Shown piece by piece: positions 27,581 through 35,290 of a stretch of DNA of 64,000 nucleotides (position 1 is the stretch's first letter; every line of letters begins with the position of its first letter). The stretch is taken from positions 1 to 64,000 of the forward strand of contig NZ_JAAFKD010000030.1 of assembly GCF_013299165.1 (NCBI RefSeq), given 5' to 3'. The DNA is from Microcoleus sp. bin38.metabat.b11b12b14.051. GTDB taxonomy: Bacteria > Cyanobacteriota > Cyanobacteriia > Cyanobacteriales > Microcoleaceae. The notes beneath the pieces were generated by a model. That model was not told the DNA's origin and did no database searches. It saw nothing but the letters and a program-made list of their open reading frames with translations. Both the position numbers and the translations under genes were made by a program.

Positions 27581-28027
27581 GTGATTCCAGAATTCGATGA
27601 AAACGGCAATCTACCACCAGGAGTTCATGTTTGTGAATGGGAGGAGTTTAATGAAAAATTTGGTACAAATTATAAAAGAGAACGGATGATAGAAGGATTG
27701 CTACTGGCAATGACTCAATTAAAAGAATCAGGCTGTAGGACTATTTATATTAATGGTAGTTTTGTGACCAGCGAACCAGAACCTAACGATTTTGATGCTT
27801 GTTACGATCGCGAAACTGTAGACATGAATCATCTGAGAGTTAATGCTCCTAGATTGTTCAATTATGCCGATCGGAATGCCCAAAAAGCCAAGTATAGAGG
27901 GGAGATTTTTCCCTCCGACCAACCTGTAGGTAATTACGGCGATAATTCTTTTGAGTTTTTTCAAAAGGATAGAAATAAAAACAAGAAAGGAATCATAGCT
28001 ATAGATATAATGAGGTGGGAACCATGA
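27581..28027 (+). CDS. Nucleotidyltransferase-like protein (DUF6932-like)
   Basis: A 148-aa protein with a GTG start. The stretch YINGSFVTSEPEPNDFDACYD (about 58-78) matches the GSx(n)DxD catalytic pattern of minimal nucleotidyltransferases. The protein is acidic, with aromatic residues near the end (FEFFQKDRNKNKKGIIAIDI). The downstream XRE gene starts inside its stop codon (ATGA), so the two are co-translated. The combination resembles toxin-antitoxin or anti-phage modules, in which the nucleotidyltransferase may modify a tRNA or a partner protein; that function is inferred. Confidence 0.75.
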   Translation: MIPEFDENGNLPPGVHVCEWEEFNEKFGTNYKRERMIEGLLLAMTQLKESGCRTIYINGSFVTSEPEPNDFDACYDRETVDMNHLRVNAPRLFNYADRNAQKAKYRGEIFPSDQPVGNYGDNSFEFFQKDRNKNKKGIIAIDIMRWEP

Positions 28028-28542
28028 TTAAAGATGAATTTCAGTATGAAGTCAGTAAGGAATGGGTAGCAAAGTTCACAAAAACTCTAGCAGCGATGGA
28101 GCGGGATGAAGAAGCAAAAAGAAAAGATTTTCTGAAATGGGATGCAGGGCGAGGTGCTGTGCAGTGTCACGTAGATAAGTTAGAAGCAGAAATAGCGGAA
28201 TATGAAAGATTGATGAATTGTGACAAAAGTCAGTCAATTAAAATTACCGTTGAAAATTTAACAGAGTTGCCATTTGCTTTGATAAAAGCTCGGATGGCAG
28301 CCAAAATCACGCAGCAAGAACTAGCCGAAATTATAGGAATTGACCAGGAGCGAATTACGCAGTGTGAGGATAAGAATTATCAATGTGCTAGTTTTGTGGA
28401 AATTCTTGAAGTTAGCGCGGCTTTGGGTGTGGAGTTTAAAACTGCTGTGATGGAGGTGGATTTTGGGGAAATAGAAATTGGCAAAAAAATTGCGGAAAAA
28501 CGACTCAAAAAAAGAATGAAGATGGCAAGTAAAGTATCTTAA
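28024..28542 (+). CDS. XRE-family helix-turn-helix protein
   Basis: A 172-aa protein starting at ATG 28024, with GAGGTGGGAACC just upstream, overlapping the preceding stop codon by 4 bp. Residues 1-80 form a charged helical region (EWVAKFTKTLAAMERDEEAK, VDKLEAEIAEYERLMNC). An HTH_XRE domain follows (about 87-140: IKARMAAKITQQELAEIIGI, QCASFVEILEVSAALGVEF), then a basic tail (KRLKKRMKMASKVS). It probably binds the promoter of its own operon and may be the antitoxin or regulator of the nucleotidyltransferase-like protein. Confidence 0.82.
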   Translation: MIKDEFQYEVSKEWVAKFTKTLAAMERDEEAKRKDFLKWDAGRGAVQCHVDKLEAEIAEYERLMNCDKSQSIKITVENLTELPFALIKARMAAKITQQELAEIIGIDQERITQCEDKNYQCASFVEILEVSAALGVEFKTAVMEVDFGEIEIGKKIAEKRLKKRMKMASKVS

Positions 28543-28595
28543 ACAAACGCTCTTGATTGTGGAGGGCGATCGCTGTTGTTTGAAAAGAAGAAGAG

Positions 28596-28614
28596 GGGCG
28601 ATCGCCCTTTTTTT
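28596..28614 (+). terminator. HIP1-palindrome terminator-like hairpin
   Basis: The palindrome GGGCGATCGCCC (28596-28607) is followed by seven T residues. It lies 53 bp after the XRE stop codon. The stem is short, so termination is plausible but not certain. Confidence 0.5.
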
Positions 28615-28660
28615 GCTGGGGCGATCGCTCATGAGAACAAACAAAGGGCGATCGCCCTAC

Positions 28661-28788
28661 GGAATGGCTACGCTTCACGCCCTCTGTGCGATCATCACCC
28701 TTTGAAATGGTGGAAATGGCTCGGATTGTCAGTGGAAAGAGAGGTTGGGCGACATGAGGGTTAATGGAATATGTAGGAAAGGGCGATG
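28661..28788. repeat. ~130-bp direct repeat, copy 3 of 3
   Basis: A more diverged copy of 26391-26522, ending GAATATGTAGGAAAGGGCGATG. It lies just after the XRE gene. The remainder of 28543-28902 holds HIP1 palindromes and a GCCTTCGGCCTGCTTCGC-type dispersed repeat. Confidence 0.85.
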
Positions 28789-28902
28789 CCTTCGGCCTGC
28801 TTCGCTTGTGCCCGTCAGAGTGAACTATGGGATAAAGTATTGAAAAACTAGCTAACCTATATAATTCGGATTCCTATTTAAAAAATGTCCGAAGTATTGC
28901 CC

Positions 28903-29655
28903 TTAAAACTTTAGTAATAATCTAACAGACATCAAGAAGCAAACAGTAACTACAACTGGTCGAATCAAAGCAACTCCTTTCTCCGTGACCATTTTTGCAC
29001 CTATGTATGATCCGATGATTTGACCAACAATCATTACCATAGCAACCCCCCAATAAATCTTCCCAAATAGCACAAAATAAACTAACGCTGAAAAATTACT
29101 GGTAAAATTGTGTATTTTAGCATTGGCTGTTGCTTTAGATAAACTATAACCACATAAAACAACAAATGCTAGAGCCATAAATGTTCCAGTTCCGGGACCG
29201 AAAAAACCGTCATAGAATCCTAAAACAGGGGCGATAAAAGCAGAAAATATTATATATGAAATTCGTGGCTCTCGATCGACATTCTCAACCGTGGGAGACA
29301 AAAGAAAGTATAAACCCATTAGGATCAACAAAATTGGTAGAATTGTTTTTAAAACCTCAGAATTAATCTGTAATACCAGCCATCCACCAACAGCCGATCC
29401 AATGAATGTCATAAAAATTGATAATTTAATTTTATTCAAATCAAATGATCCTTTCCTTAGAAAATATATGGATGCAACTAAAGTTCCGCTGCTTCCTTGA
29501 ACTTTGTTGGTTGCTAACGTTACTGCTGGCGGTATACCAACTGTTAACATTGCAGGTATGGTTATTAGTCCGCCACCACCGGCGATCGTATCTACCCAAC
29601 CAGCAATTATTGCCGCTACAAATAATTTCAATGCAATTTCAATACTAAGTTCCAT
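28903..29655 (-). CDS. TauE/SafE (TSUP) family membrane exporter
   Basis: A 250-aa membrane protein with about seven to eight hydrophobic segments. The N-terminal repeat AGWVDTIAGGGGLITIPAML and TLATNKVQGSSGTLVAS, and the second-half motif GFYDGFFGPGTGTFMALAFV, are TSUP hallmarks. Relatives move sulfite, sulfoacetate or other organosulfur anions. Its ATG lies inside the end of the upstream oxygenase gene (11-bp overlap), so it is the last gene of an apparent operon with a 2OG oxygenase and a cysteine dioxygenase-like protein. Export of sulfite or a sulfinate product fits this context but is inferred. Confidence 0.88.
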   Translation of the reverse strand: MELSIEIALKLFVAAIIAGWVDTIAGGGGLITIPAMLTVGIPPAVTLATNKVQGSSGTLVASIYFLRKGSFDLNKIKLSIFMTFIGSAVGGWLVLQINSEVLKTILPILLILMGLYFLLSPTVENVDREPRISYIIFSAFIAPVLGFYDGFFGPGTGTFMALAFVVLCGYSLSKATANAKIHNFTSNFSALVYFVLFGKIYWGVAMVMIVGQIIGSYIGAKMVTEKGVALIRPVVVTVCFLMSVRLLLKF

Positions 29656-30919
29656 TTAGATAACTCTCCAAGAAGTTTTTTTTACTATCTCTATATCTGC
29701 TTACAACATATTGTCTACAAAGCATTCTTCTAGTATGAGAATAATTACCAATTTGTATATGATATTCAGATTCATCTAGCTCCCCTCTTCCATGTGTAAC
29801 ATTCGTTTGCTGTGAATAGCAAGAATTGGGGATAAATAACACTTTTGAGGAAGTCAGAAGAACTTCATGTACAGGCATTGATTTAACAGCCAATAAAAAA
29901 TTATTGAATAGATTTTCCTCTTTATTATTGTGTCCTACATAAATCATCCTACCTTCCGCAGCATTAATACAAGTTCCCAAAATATTTCCAGATGAATCCA
30001 TATTTATGGGGTTTGTTATGTTGCCCACATAACCAGAAATTTCACCGTCAGCCGGCCCTGCTATATGTGCAATAGGCATTTTAGATAAGCATAGTAATTG
30101 CTCTTTTGTAAAACCTATATTTTGCATATGCTCTTGTAACTGGCTAGGCATCCCGATATGTGTTTTAGTATTTAAATTTACAATTCCACTCAAAATAGTT
30201 GCATCTACTCGTAAATATTTTCTACAAAGTACCTCACTTACAATTGTATCTTCAGTTTTAAGCAATCTCCGTGCAACTGTTTGAATATTTGTATTAAACT
30301 TATCAAGTTTTTTTATTAAATCATTTCTTGTACAGAAATCATTGTAAACAGTCGCATCACTATGCTGAAAGAATTTGCCACCACCTGTACTAGCTCCTAC
30401 TTTTCTCAAAAAATTATCATCCTTCGGAACAGGAGAGATTAGATGAAACCGATTTCCTCCTCCATGTTCTGAAGGGTGAATAGTGCTATCATGATTCATT
30501 AATATTATCATACACCAAGAAAACCATTCGGTAAAAAAATATTTTTTCATTCTATCCTTCTCGTCACTCCCATAATTAAAACCTCTCTTACTATTAGTGG
30601 AAAGTAATGAATTTGTCGGTTCTTCTGGAGTATTGTCAATTAAAAAAACAGGTATATTTTTCCCCATATTTGCAAGATTTATGAGATATAATAATTTGTA
30701 TATTTCGACATCTTTATTTGCATAGTAGCTTTTAATTAATAATTCAAGAACTTTATATGCAAAGTCATAAGCAATATTTTCTCTGCAAAAATACGGGTTC
30801 TGGTTTGCTAGATTTAACGTTATATACTCAGTTATTCTAGCTTTGATTTCATTGGGAATTTTTATTTCAATAATTACTTTCTCTAGAGTTGGTAGCTCCA
30901 TAGGTTGTAAGTCAAACAT
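29645..30919 (-). CDS. TauD/clavaminate-synthase-like Fe(II)/2-oxoglutarate oxygenase
   Basis: A 424-aa protein with the facial-triad pattern of the TauD/TfdA superfamily: H186 and D188 in FFQHSDATVYNDF, distal H376 in NVTHGRGEL, and the 2OG-binding arginine region RRMLCRQYVVSR (R397/R398/R402). It is longer than TauD (about 280-300 aa) because of an N-terminal helical region of about 120 residues. In this it resembles amino-acid hydroxylases such as clavaminate synthase or asparagine oxygenase. AAGGA precedes the ATG by 8 nt. It follows the cysteine dioxygenase-like gene by 63 bp and overlaps the TSUP gene. A substrate related to cysteine sulfinate, hypotaurine or taurine is suggested by context only. 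Confidence 0.72.
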   Translation of the reverse strand: MFDLQPMELPTLEKVIIEIKIPNEIKARITEYITLNLANQNPYFCRENIAYDFAYKVLELLIKSYYANKDVEIYKLLYLINLANMGKNIPVFLIDNTPEEPTNSLLSTNSKRGFNYGSDEKDRMKKYFFTEWFSWCMIILMNHDSTIHPSEHGGGNRFHLISPVPKDDNFLRKVGASTGGGKFFQHSDATVYNDFCTRNDLIKKLDKFNTNIQTVARRLLKTEDTIVSEVLCRKYLRVDATILSGIVNLNTKTHIGMPSQLQEHMQNIGFTKEQLLCLSKMPIAHIAGPADGEISGYVGNITNPINMDSSGNILGTCINAAEGRMIYVGHNNKEENLFNNFLLAVKSMPVHEVLLTSSKVLFIPNSCYSQQTNVTHGRGELDESEYHIQIGNYSHTRRMLCRQYVVSRYRDSKKNFLESYLNGT

Positions 30920-30982
30920 ATTATCTATCCTTTCAGTAAGCTTTATAGGTTTAGCATATTTTGTATGTAATCGTTCAACCCC

Positions 30983-31489
30983 TTATTCAAAAAAATGTAA
31001 AGCTGGTTTGTAAGAGATAGAGGTATCCATATAAGGAATATATAAATGAAGAGAAACAGAGTAGTCAGAATTTACATTGAGAATTTCATGAATTCCTAAT
31101 TTGTTGTTTATGTGTGATATGTCAAATTGTACTATTGTTTTAGAAGAGACTTTTACTAAATCATCTATATTTATTGCTTCAGTTTTTTGATTATTTGAAA
31201 ATATGTAACGATTTTCGCTTAGCTTTCCATTTAAGCAAACCATTATACATTCTGAATCACCATGATCGTGAATTGCTGATTGTTGGCAATTCATCCAAGA
31301 TATTAAAATTAGTTCAAATTCATCAGTCCTAATTATTGAGTTTCTCGTATATCCATTTTTTTGAAACTGTATATATGAACTAAAGTCAATATCAGAAAAG
31401 CTAGTGTTTTTCATCACATCAAGATAATCATTCAAAACCCAGCATTTTTTGAGTTGTATCAAAAATGAATTCAAGTCTGGATTGTGCAT
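30983..31489 (-). CDS. Cysteine dioxygenase-like cupin
   Basis: A 168-aa protein aligning by eye with mammalian cysteine dioxygenase. YTRN holds R49 (equivalent of substrate-binding R60). The metal ligands are H74 and H76 in SAIHDHGDSEC and H134 in LGIHEIL. C81 matches the cross-linking C93 and Y150 in SLHLYIP matches Y157. The enzyme would oxidise cysteine with O2 to cysteine sulfinic acid. Many bacterial homologues lack the Cys partner, so the apparent Cys-Tyr pair is notable. It is the first gene of an AT-rich three-gene operon with the 2OG oxygenase and TSUP exporter. No clear ribosome site precedes the ATG. Confidence 0.85.
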   Translation of the reverse strand: MHNPDLNSFLIQLKKCWVLNDYLDVMKNTSFSDIDFSSYIQFQKNGYTRNSIIRTDEFELILISWMNCQQSAIHDHGDSECIMVCLNGKLSENRYIFSNNQKTEAINIDDLVKVSSKTIVQFDISHINNKLGIHEILNVNSDYSVSLHLYIPYMDTSISYKPALHFFE

Positions 31490-31697
31490 TAGTCAACTAT
31501 ATAAGGCACTACTGTTATCAAATCAATAGCTCCTACTTTACTTGTAAATTAAAGGTTTGTCTAGCCCAAAATGTTATATTTTGTTGGCAGTTTTGTCTGC
31601 TACTTCAACTCGCCTTATGTAAAAATGTTGGTAAATGCCAGAAAATGTTGGAAAAAGTTAGGTATAATACTAAAAATCACAATATCTATGATGTTGC

Positions 31698-33047
31698 ATG
31701 AATCTTGAGGAAGTGTTAAAAATGGCTGACGATCTGATGTTTGCCAAAACTGGTAAGCACCTCGATGACTTACAAGAGGCGATTTTGCGGGGAAGCATAC
31801 AAGGTGAGAAATACACCAAAATTGCGGAGGAGATTCACTGTAACGAGAGTTATGTCAGGGATATTGGCTCAAAATTATGGCAAATACTTTCAGAGGAATT
31901 AGGCGAAGAGGTCAGGAAGTCCAATTTACGGTCTACAATGGGAAGGTTTATATTTGAAAATGTGTCTAATTTTGAAAATGTAGCAATTAGTAGTTTCAAC
32001 ATTTGTGGAGAAGCTAGACACCCACCAAACATATCAAACTCACACCCACCAAATCAAGAAACATCCCATCAAGATTTAAGCGAGATGCCAGAATTAGGTG
32101 CTTTCTTCGATCGCACTCCCGAACTCAAAACCCTCACAACCTCGATTCTACAACAAAACAGCAGCCTCATAGCCCTCACCGGCGGACTCGGCATCGGCAA
32201 AACCACACTCGCAGTGCAACTCGTCCAACAAATCAAAGACGAGTTTGAATACGTCATTTGGTGCAACTTCGACACATCCCCCACCCTCCCGGAATTTGAA
32301 GCCAACCTAATCCAGTTTTTCTCCCAGTCAGAAAAGCAAGATTCACCTACAACCAACCAGAAAGCATTACCCCTAATAAAATATTTACAAAAACATCGCT
32401 GCTTAGTAGTCTTAGATGACATTCACAACCTATTCAGCAGCGGCGAATTAGCAGGAAAATATAAACCGGGATACGAAGAATATCGCTCTTTATTCAAACA
32501 AATACAAAAAATATCCCATCAAAGTTGCTTCCTGCTCATCGGTTGGGAACAACCCAGAGAAGTTACTCAAATTAAAAGCCAAAATACACACATTAACACC
32601 TTACAACTCAAAGGTTTAGACATCGCAGCCACACGGGAAATACTCAGAGATTATGGATTAGCAGACATCGACAACTACTCAGCACTGATTCAGCGCTACC
32701 AAGGCAATCCCCTCTGGTTAAAAAGCGTCGCGACTCTGATGCAAGAGTTGGGCGGATGCGTGACAGAGTTATTACCAGATGATACCATATTGTTGCCGGA
32801 AGATTTGAAAGATGTTTTACAGCAGCAGTGCGATCGCCTGTCCGAACTCGAAAAACAAGTCCTCTCCTTATTAGCGAAGGCAAGCGATTCAATTAACCTC
32901 ACCCAACTGCTAGAAAATAGCCGAATTCCCGCATCGGATTTGGTAAATGCGCTGCAATCTTTATCGCGGCGCTGTTTGATAGAACAACAAGGAAATTTTT
33001 ACACGATTTCACCTGTACTGAGGCAATATGCGATCGCAACAATGTAA
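31698..33047 (+). CDS. NB-ARC STAND ATPase with vWA-MoxR-associated N-terminal HTH-like domain
   Basis: A 449-aa signal-transduction ATPase. Residues 1-85 (MNLEEVLKMADDLMFAKTG, HLDDLQEAILRGS, KYTKIAEEIHCNESYVRDIG) match the N-terminal helix-turn-helix found on many cyanobacterial NB-ARC proteins. A linker leads to the P-loop GGLGIGKTTL (about 160-169), Walker B CLVVLDDI (about 235-242), NB-ARC helical parts (GNPLWLKSVATLM) and a winged-helix-like end. No WD40, TPR or effector domain follows, so it is a minimal form or relies on a partner. It is divergent from the cysteine dioxygenase operon; a TATAAT lies at 31663-31668. Confidence 0.82.
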   Translation: MNLEEVLKMADDLMFAKTGKHLDDLQEAILRGSIQGEKYTKIAEEIHCNESYVRDIGSKLWQILSEELGEEVRKSNLRSTMGRFIFENVSNFENVAISSFNICGEARHPPNISNSHPPNQETSHQDLSEMPELGAFFDRTPELKTLTTSILQQNSSLIALTGGLGIGKTTLAVQLVQQIKDEFEYVIWCNFDTSPTLPEFEANLIQFFSQSEKQDSPTTNQKALPLIKYLQKHRCLVVLDDIHNLFSSGELAGKYKPGYEEYRSLFKQIQKISHQSCFLLIGWEQPREVTQIKSQNTHINTLQLKGLDIAATREILRDYGLADIDNYSALIQRYQGNPLWLKSVATLMQELGGCVTELLPDDTILLPEDLKDVLQQQCDRLSELEKQVLSLLAKASDSINLTQLLENSRIPASDLVNALQSLSRRCLIEQQGNFYTISPVLRQYAIATM

Positions 33048-33059
33048 TTTAGGTACATA

Positions 33060-33177
33060 ATACCAAATCTGGGTATCATACCCTTTATATAAATTCTCCG
33101 TAATTCTCAGAATCCATGCGATTGCGACTCACAGCGAACAATCACAATAAACGGGGTTACAAACCCTGATTTGGTAT
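33060..33177. repeat. 118-bp inverted-repeat element (ATACCAAATC ends)
   Basis: The left end ATACCAAATCTGGG and right end CCCTGATTTGGTAT are inverted with one mismatch. Inside is GGGTATCATACCC. A related start occurs at 46564. Non-coding, probably MITE-like. Confidence 0.65.
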
Positions 33178-33280
33178 AAGTTGTAGGTGCGCCACTATCG
33201 AAAATCACTAAATAAAGATCGACAATCTCATAGATCCGCACCTTACTATTACTAATTCATAAAAAAAATCCCAAAATCCT

Positions 33281-33467
33281 GTAGGGGCGGGTTCGCCAAC
33301 CATTCATGGTAAGAATGAACAATATTATAAACCCGCCCCCGCCCACCAACAATAAAAATGTACTATTAATTTATTGTAAAATGTTGATGTAAACAATGGC
33401 GGAGACAGAGGGCGGGTTTATGAGATTGTTTGTGGGTTTCATCGATGGTTGGTGAACCCGCCCCTAC
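33281..33467. repeat. 187-bp inverted-repeat element (GTAGGGGCGGG ends)
   Basis: The left end GTAGGGGCGGGTTCGCCAAC pairs with the right end GTTGGTGAACCCGCCCCTAC with one mismatch. Internal AAACCCGCCC / GGGCGGGTTT also pair. It has the shape of a MITE and fills the gap before the membrane-protein gene. Confidence 0.7.
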
Positions 33468-33523
33468 CATATTCAGGGTAATCGATCGGACACGAGATAA
33501 AATCTAAAATATAAAATCGACTG

Positions 33524-35263
33524 ATGTTCATAGCCCGCTTACACAAATTTCTAACTGCGACTGTGGATGAAAAATCCCGATCGCACACAATATTCTGGTT
33601 GATGCTGAGCTTGACATTTGCCGCAGTTTATGGGTTGTTAGCAATCAAGCAAGCTTTCAGCGCCGAGTATGTGGTGCAAGACGATGCGAGACAGCACGTT
33701 TTCTGGATGATGCGGTTTGTCGATCGGCAATTATTCCCCAATGATTTCATTGCTAACTACTTTCAATCAGTCGCCCCCACAGGATACAGCACGCTCTACA
33801 AAATAGCAGCAACAATCGGAATTCACCCGCTATTTCTTCACAAAATATTACCGCTATTTCTCGGCTTAATTTCCACCTATTACTGTTTTGGGCTTTGCCT
33901 AGAAATGCTGCCAGTACCGATGACTGGATTTATCGCATCTTTGCTGTTAAATCAGCATATGTGGATGACTGATGATTTGGCTTCCACAACGCCCAGAGCT
34001 TTTATCTATCCGATATTTCTCGGTTTTTTATATTATTTATCGCGGAGTTCGTTGCTGCCCTGTTTGGGAGCGATCGCCCTAATTGGATTATTCTACCCTC
34101 CCTACGCCTTAGTTGCTGCCGGAATTTTAGTTTTGCGCCTGCTAAGCTGGGAAAACGGCTGTTTGCGCTTGTCGGGCGATCGCACAAATTACCTATTTTG
34201 CAGTACAGGTTTGGGACTAATCTTTTTAGTAATGCTCCCCTATGCCTTAGATAAATCGGAATTTGGCCCGACTTATACCGCAGCCGAAGCCAAGCAAATG
34301 CCGGTATTTGCGCCAAACGGCAGAAATGCTTTTTTTCGTCCAAATCCCAAGGATTATTGGCTGACTGGTAGGGGAAGTGGGATGTTTCCCAAGTCGCTGT
34401 TTACGCCTGTAACTCACTGTGTCGGGCTGTTTTTGCCGCTGATTTTGCTGTGGAGGCGATCGGCTTTTCCGTTAGCCAGTCGAATTAATAGCAAAATCTG
34501 GCTGTTGCTTCAGCTATTTTTAGCATCCTTGACGATGTTTTTGGCTGCTCACGCCACCATTTTTAAGCTGTATCAGCCTGGAAGGTATACTGCGTATAGC
34601 TTGCGGTTTATTGTTGTGTTCGTGAGCGCGATCGCCCTGACGTTAATTATCGATGGCGTCGGTAACTGGGCATCAACAACCGAAACAAAATTTAATTTAA
34701 AAAAGCTAGTCGCACTAATTACCACAGCCATAATTGCGATCGTAGTTGTGCTTTATCCCTGCTTGGTAGAAGACTTTCCCGATGTCGGGTATGTAGCAGG
34801 TGAAATGCCCGCTTTATACAAGTTTTTTCAGCAACAACCAAAAGATATCATGATTGCTTCCATTGCGCCCGAGGCGGACAATTTGCCAACTTTTAGTCAG
34901 CGTTCGGTTTTGGTAGCAAAGGAATATGCAGTGCCTTATCAGAAAGGCTACTACAGCGAATTTTTACGACGAATCAATGATTTAATTCGCGCTCAATATA
35001 CGCCCGATCGCGCTGTATTGCAAAACTTTATTAACAAGTATAAAATTGATTTTTTTATGCTCAATCTCAATGCCTTGACTCTTCAGTACGTCGAGGATTA
35101 CGGCTGGATCGATGACTTTGATGCCACACCGGAGACGATGCTCGCTCTCAAACAAGGGAAAATTCCCGCGCTAGCTTCGGCAATGACAAGTTGTGCTGTT
35201 TTTCAGAATGAACTTGTAGTAGTTTTAAATGCCTCTTGTATTGTGAAAGTGACCAGAAATTAA
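33524..35263 (+). CDS. Polytopic membrane protein, GT-C glycosyltransferase-like
   Basis: A 579-aa protein with about 10-12 hydrophobic helices. The first extracytoplasmic loop after helix 1 carries an acidic motif (YVVQDDARQHVFWMMRFVDR) in the position where GT-C enzymes hold their catalytic Asp residues. Later loops contain DDLASTTPRAFIYP and GRYTAYSLRFIVVF. The C-terminal ~170 residues are soluble (YKFFQQQPKDIMIASIAPEA, YKIDFFMLNLNAL). A role in surface-glycan or polysaccharide assembly is plausible from the fold, but no specific family is recognised. The gene ends directly before a large repeat array. Confidence 0.68.
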   Translation: MFIARLHKFLTATVDEKSRSHTIFWLMLSLTFAAVYGLLAIKQAFSAEYVVQDDARQHVFWMMRFVDRQLFPNDFIANYFQSVAPTGYSTLYKIAATIGIHPLFLHKILPLFLGLISTYYCFGLCLEMLPVPMTGFIASLLLNQHMWMTDDLASTTPRAFIYPIFLGFLYYLSRSSLLPCLGAIALIGLFYPPYALVAAGILVLRLLSWENGCLRLSGDRTNYLFCSTGLGLIFLVMLPYALDKSEFGPTYTAAEAKQMPVFAPNGRNAFFRPNPKDYWLTGRGSGMFPKSLFTPVTHCVGLFLPLILLWRRSAFPLASRINSKIWLLLQLFLASLTMFLAAHATIFKLYQPGRYTAYSLRFIVVFVSAIALTLIIDGVGNWASTTETKFNLKKLVALITTAIIAIVVVLYPCLVEDFPDVGYVAGEMPALYKFFQQQPKDIMIASIAPEADNLPTFSQRSVLVAKEYAVPYQKGYYSEFLRRINDLIRAQYTPDRAVLQNFINKYKIDFFMLNLNALTLQYVEDYGWIDDFDATPETMLALKQGKIPALASAMTSCAVFQNELVVVLNASCIVKVTRN

Positions 35264-35290
35264 GTTGTTGAGTGCGAAATATTCAGCAAT

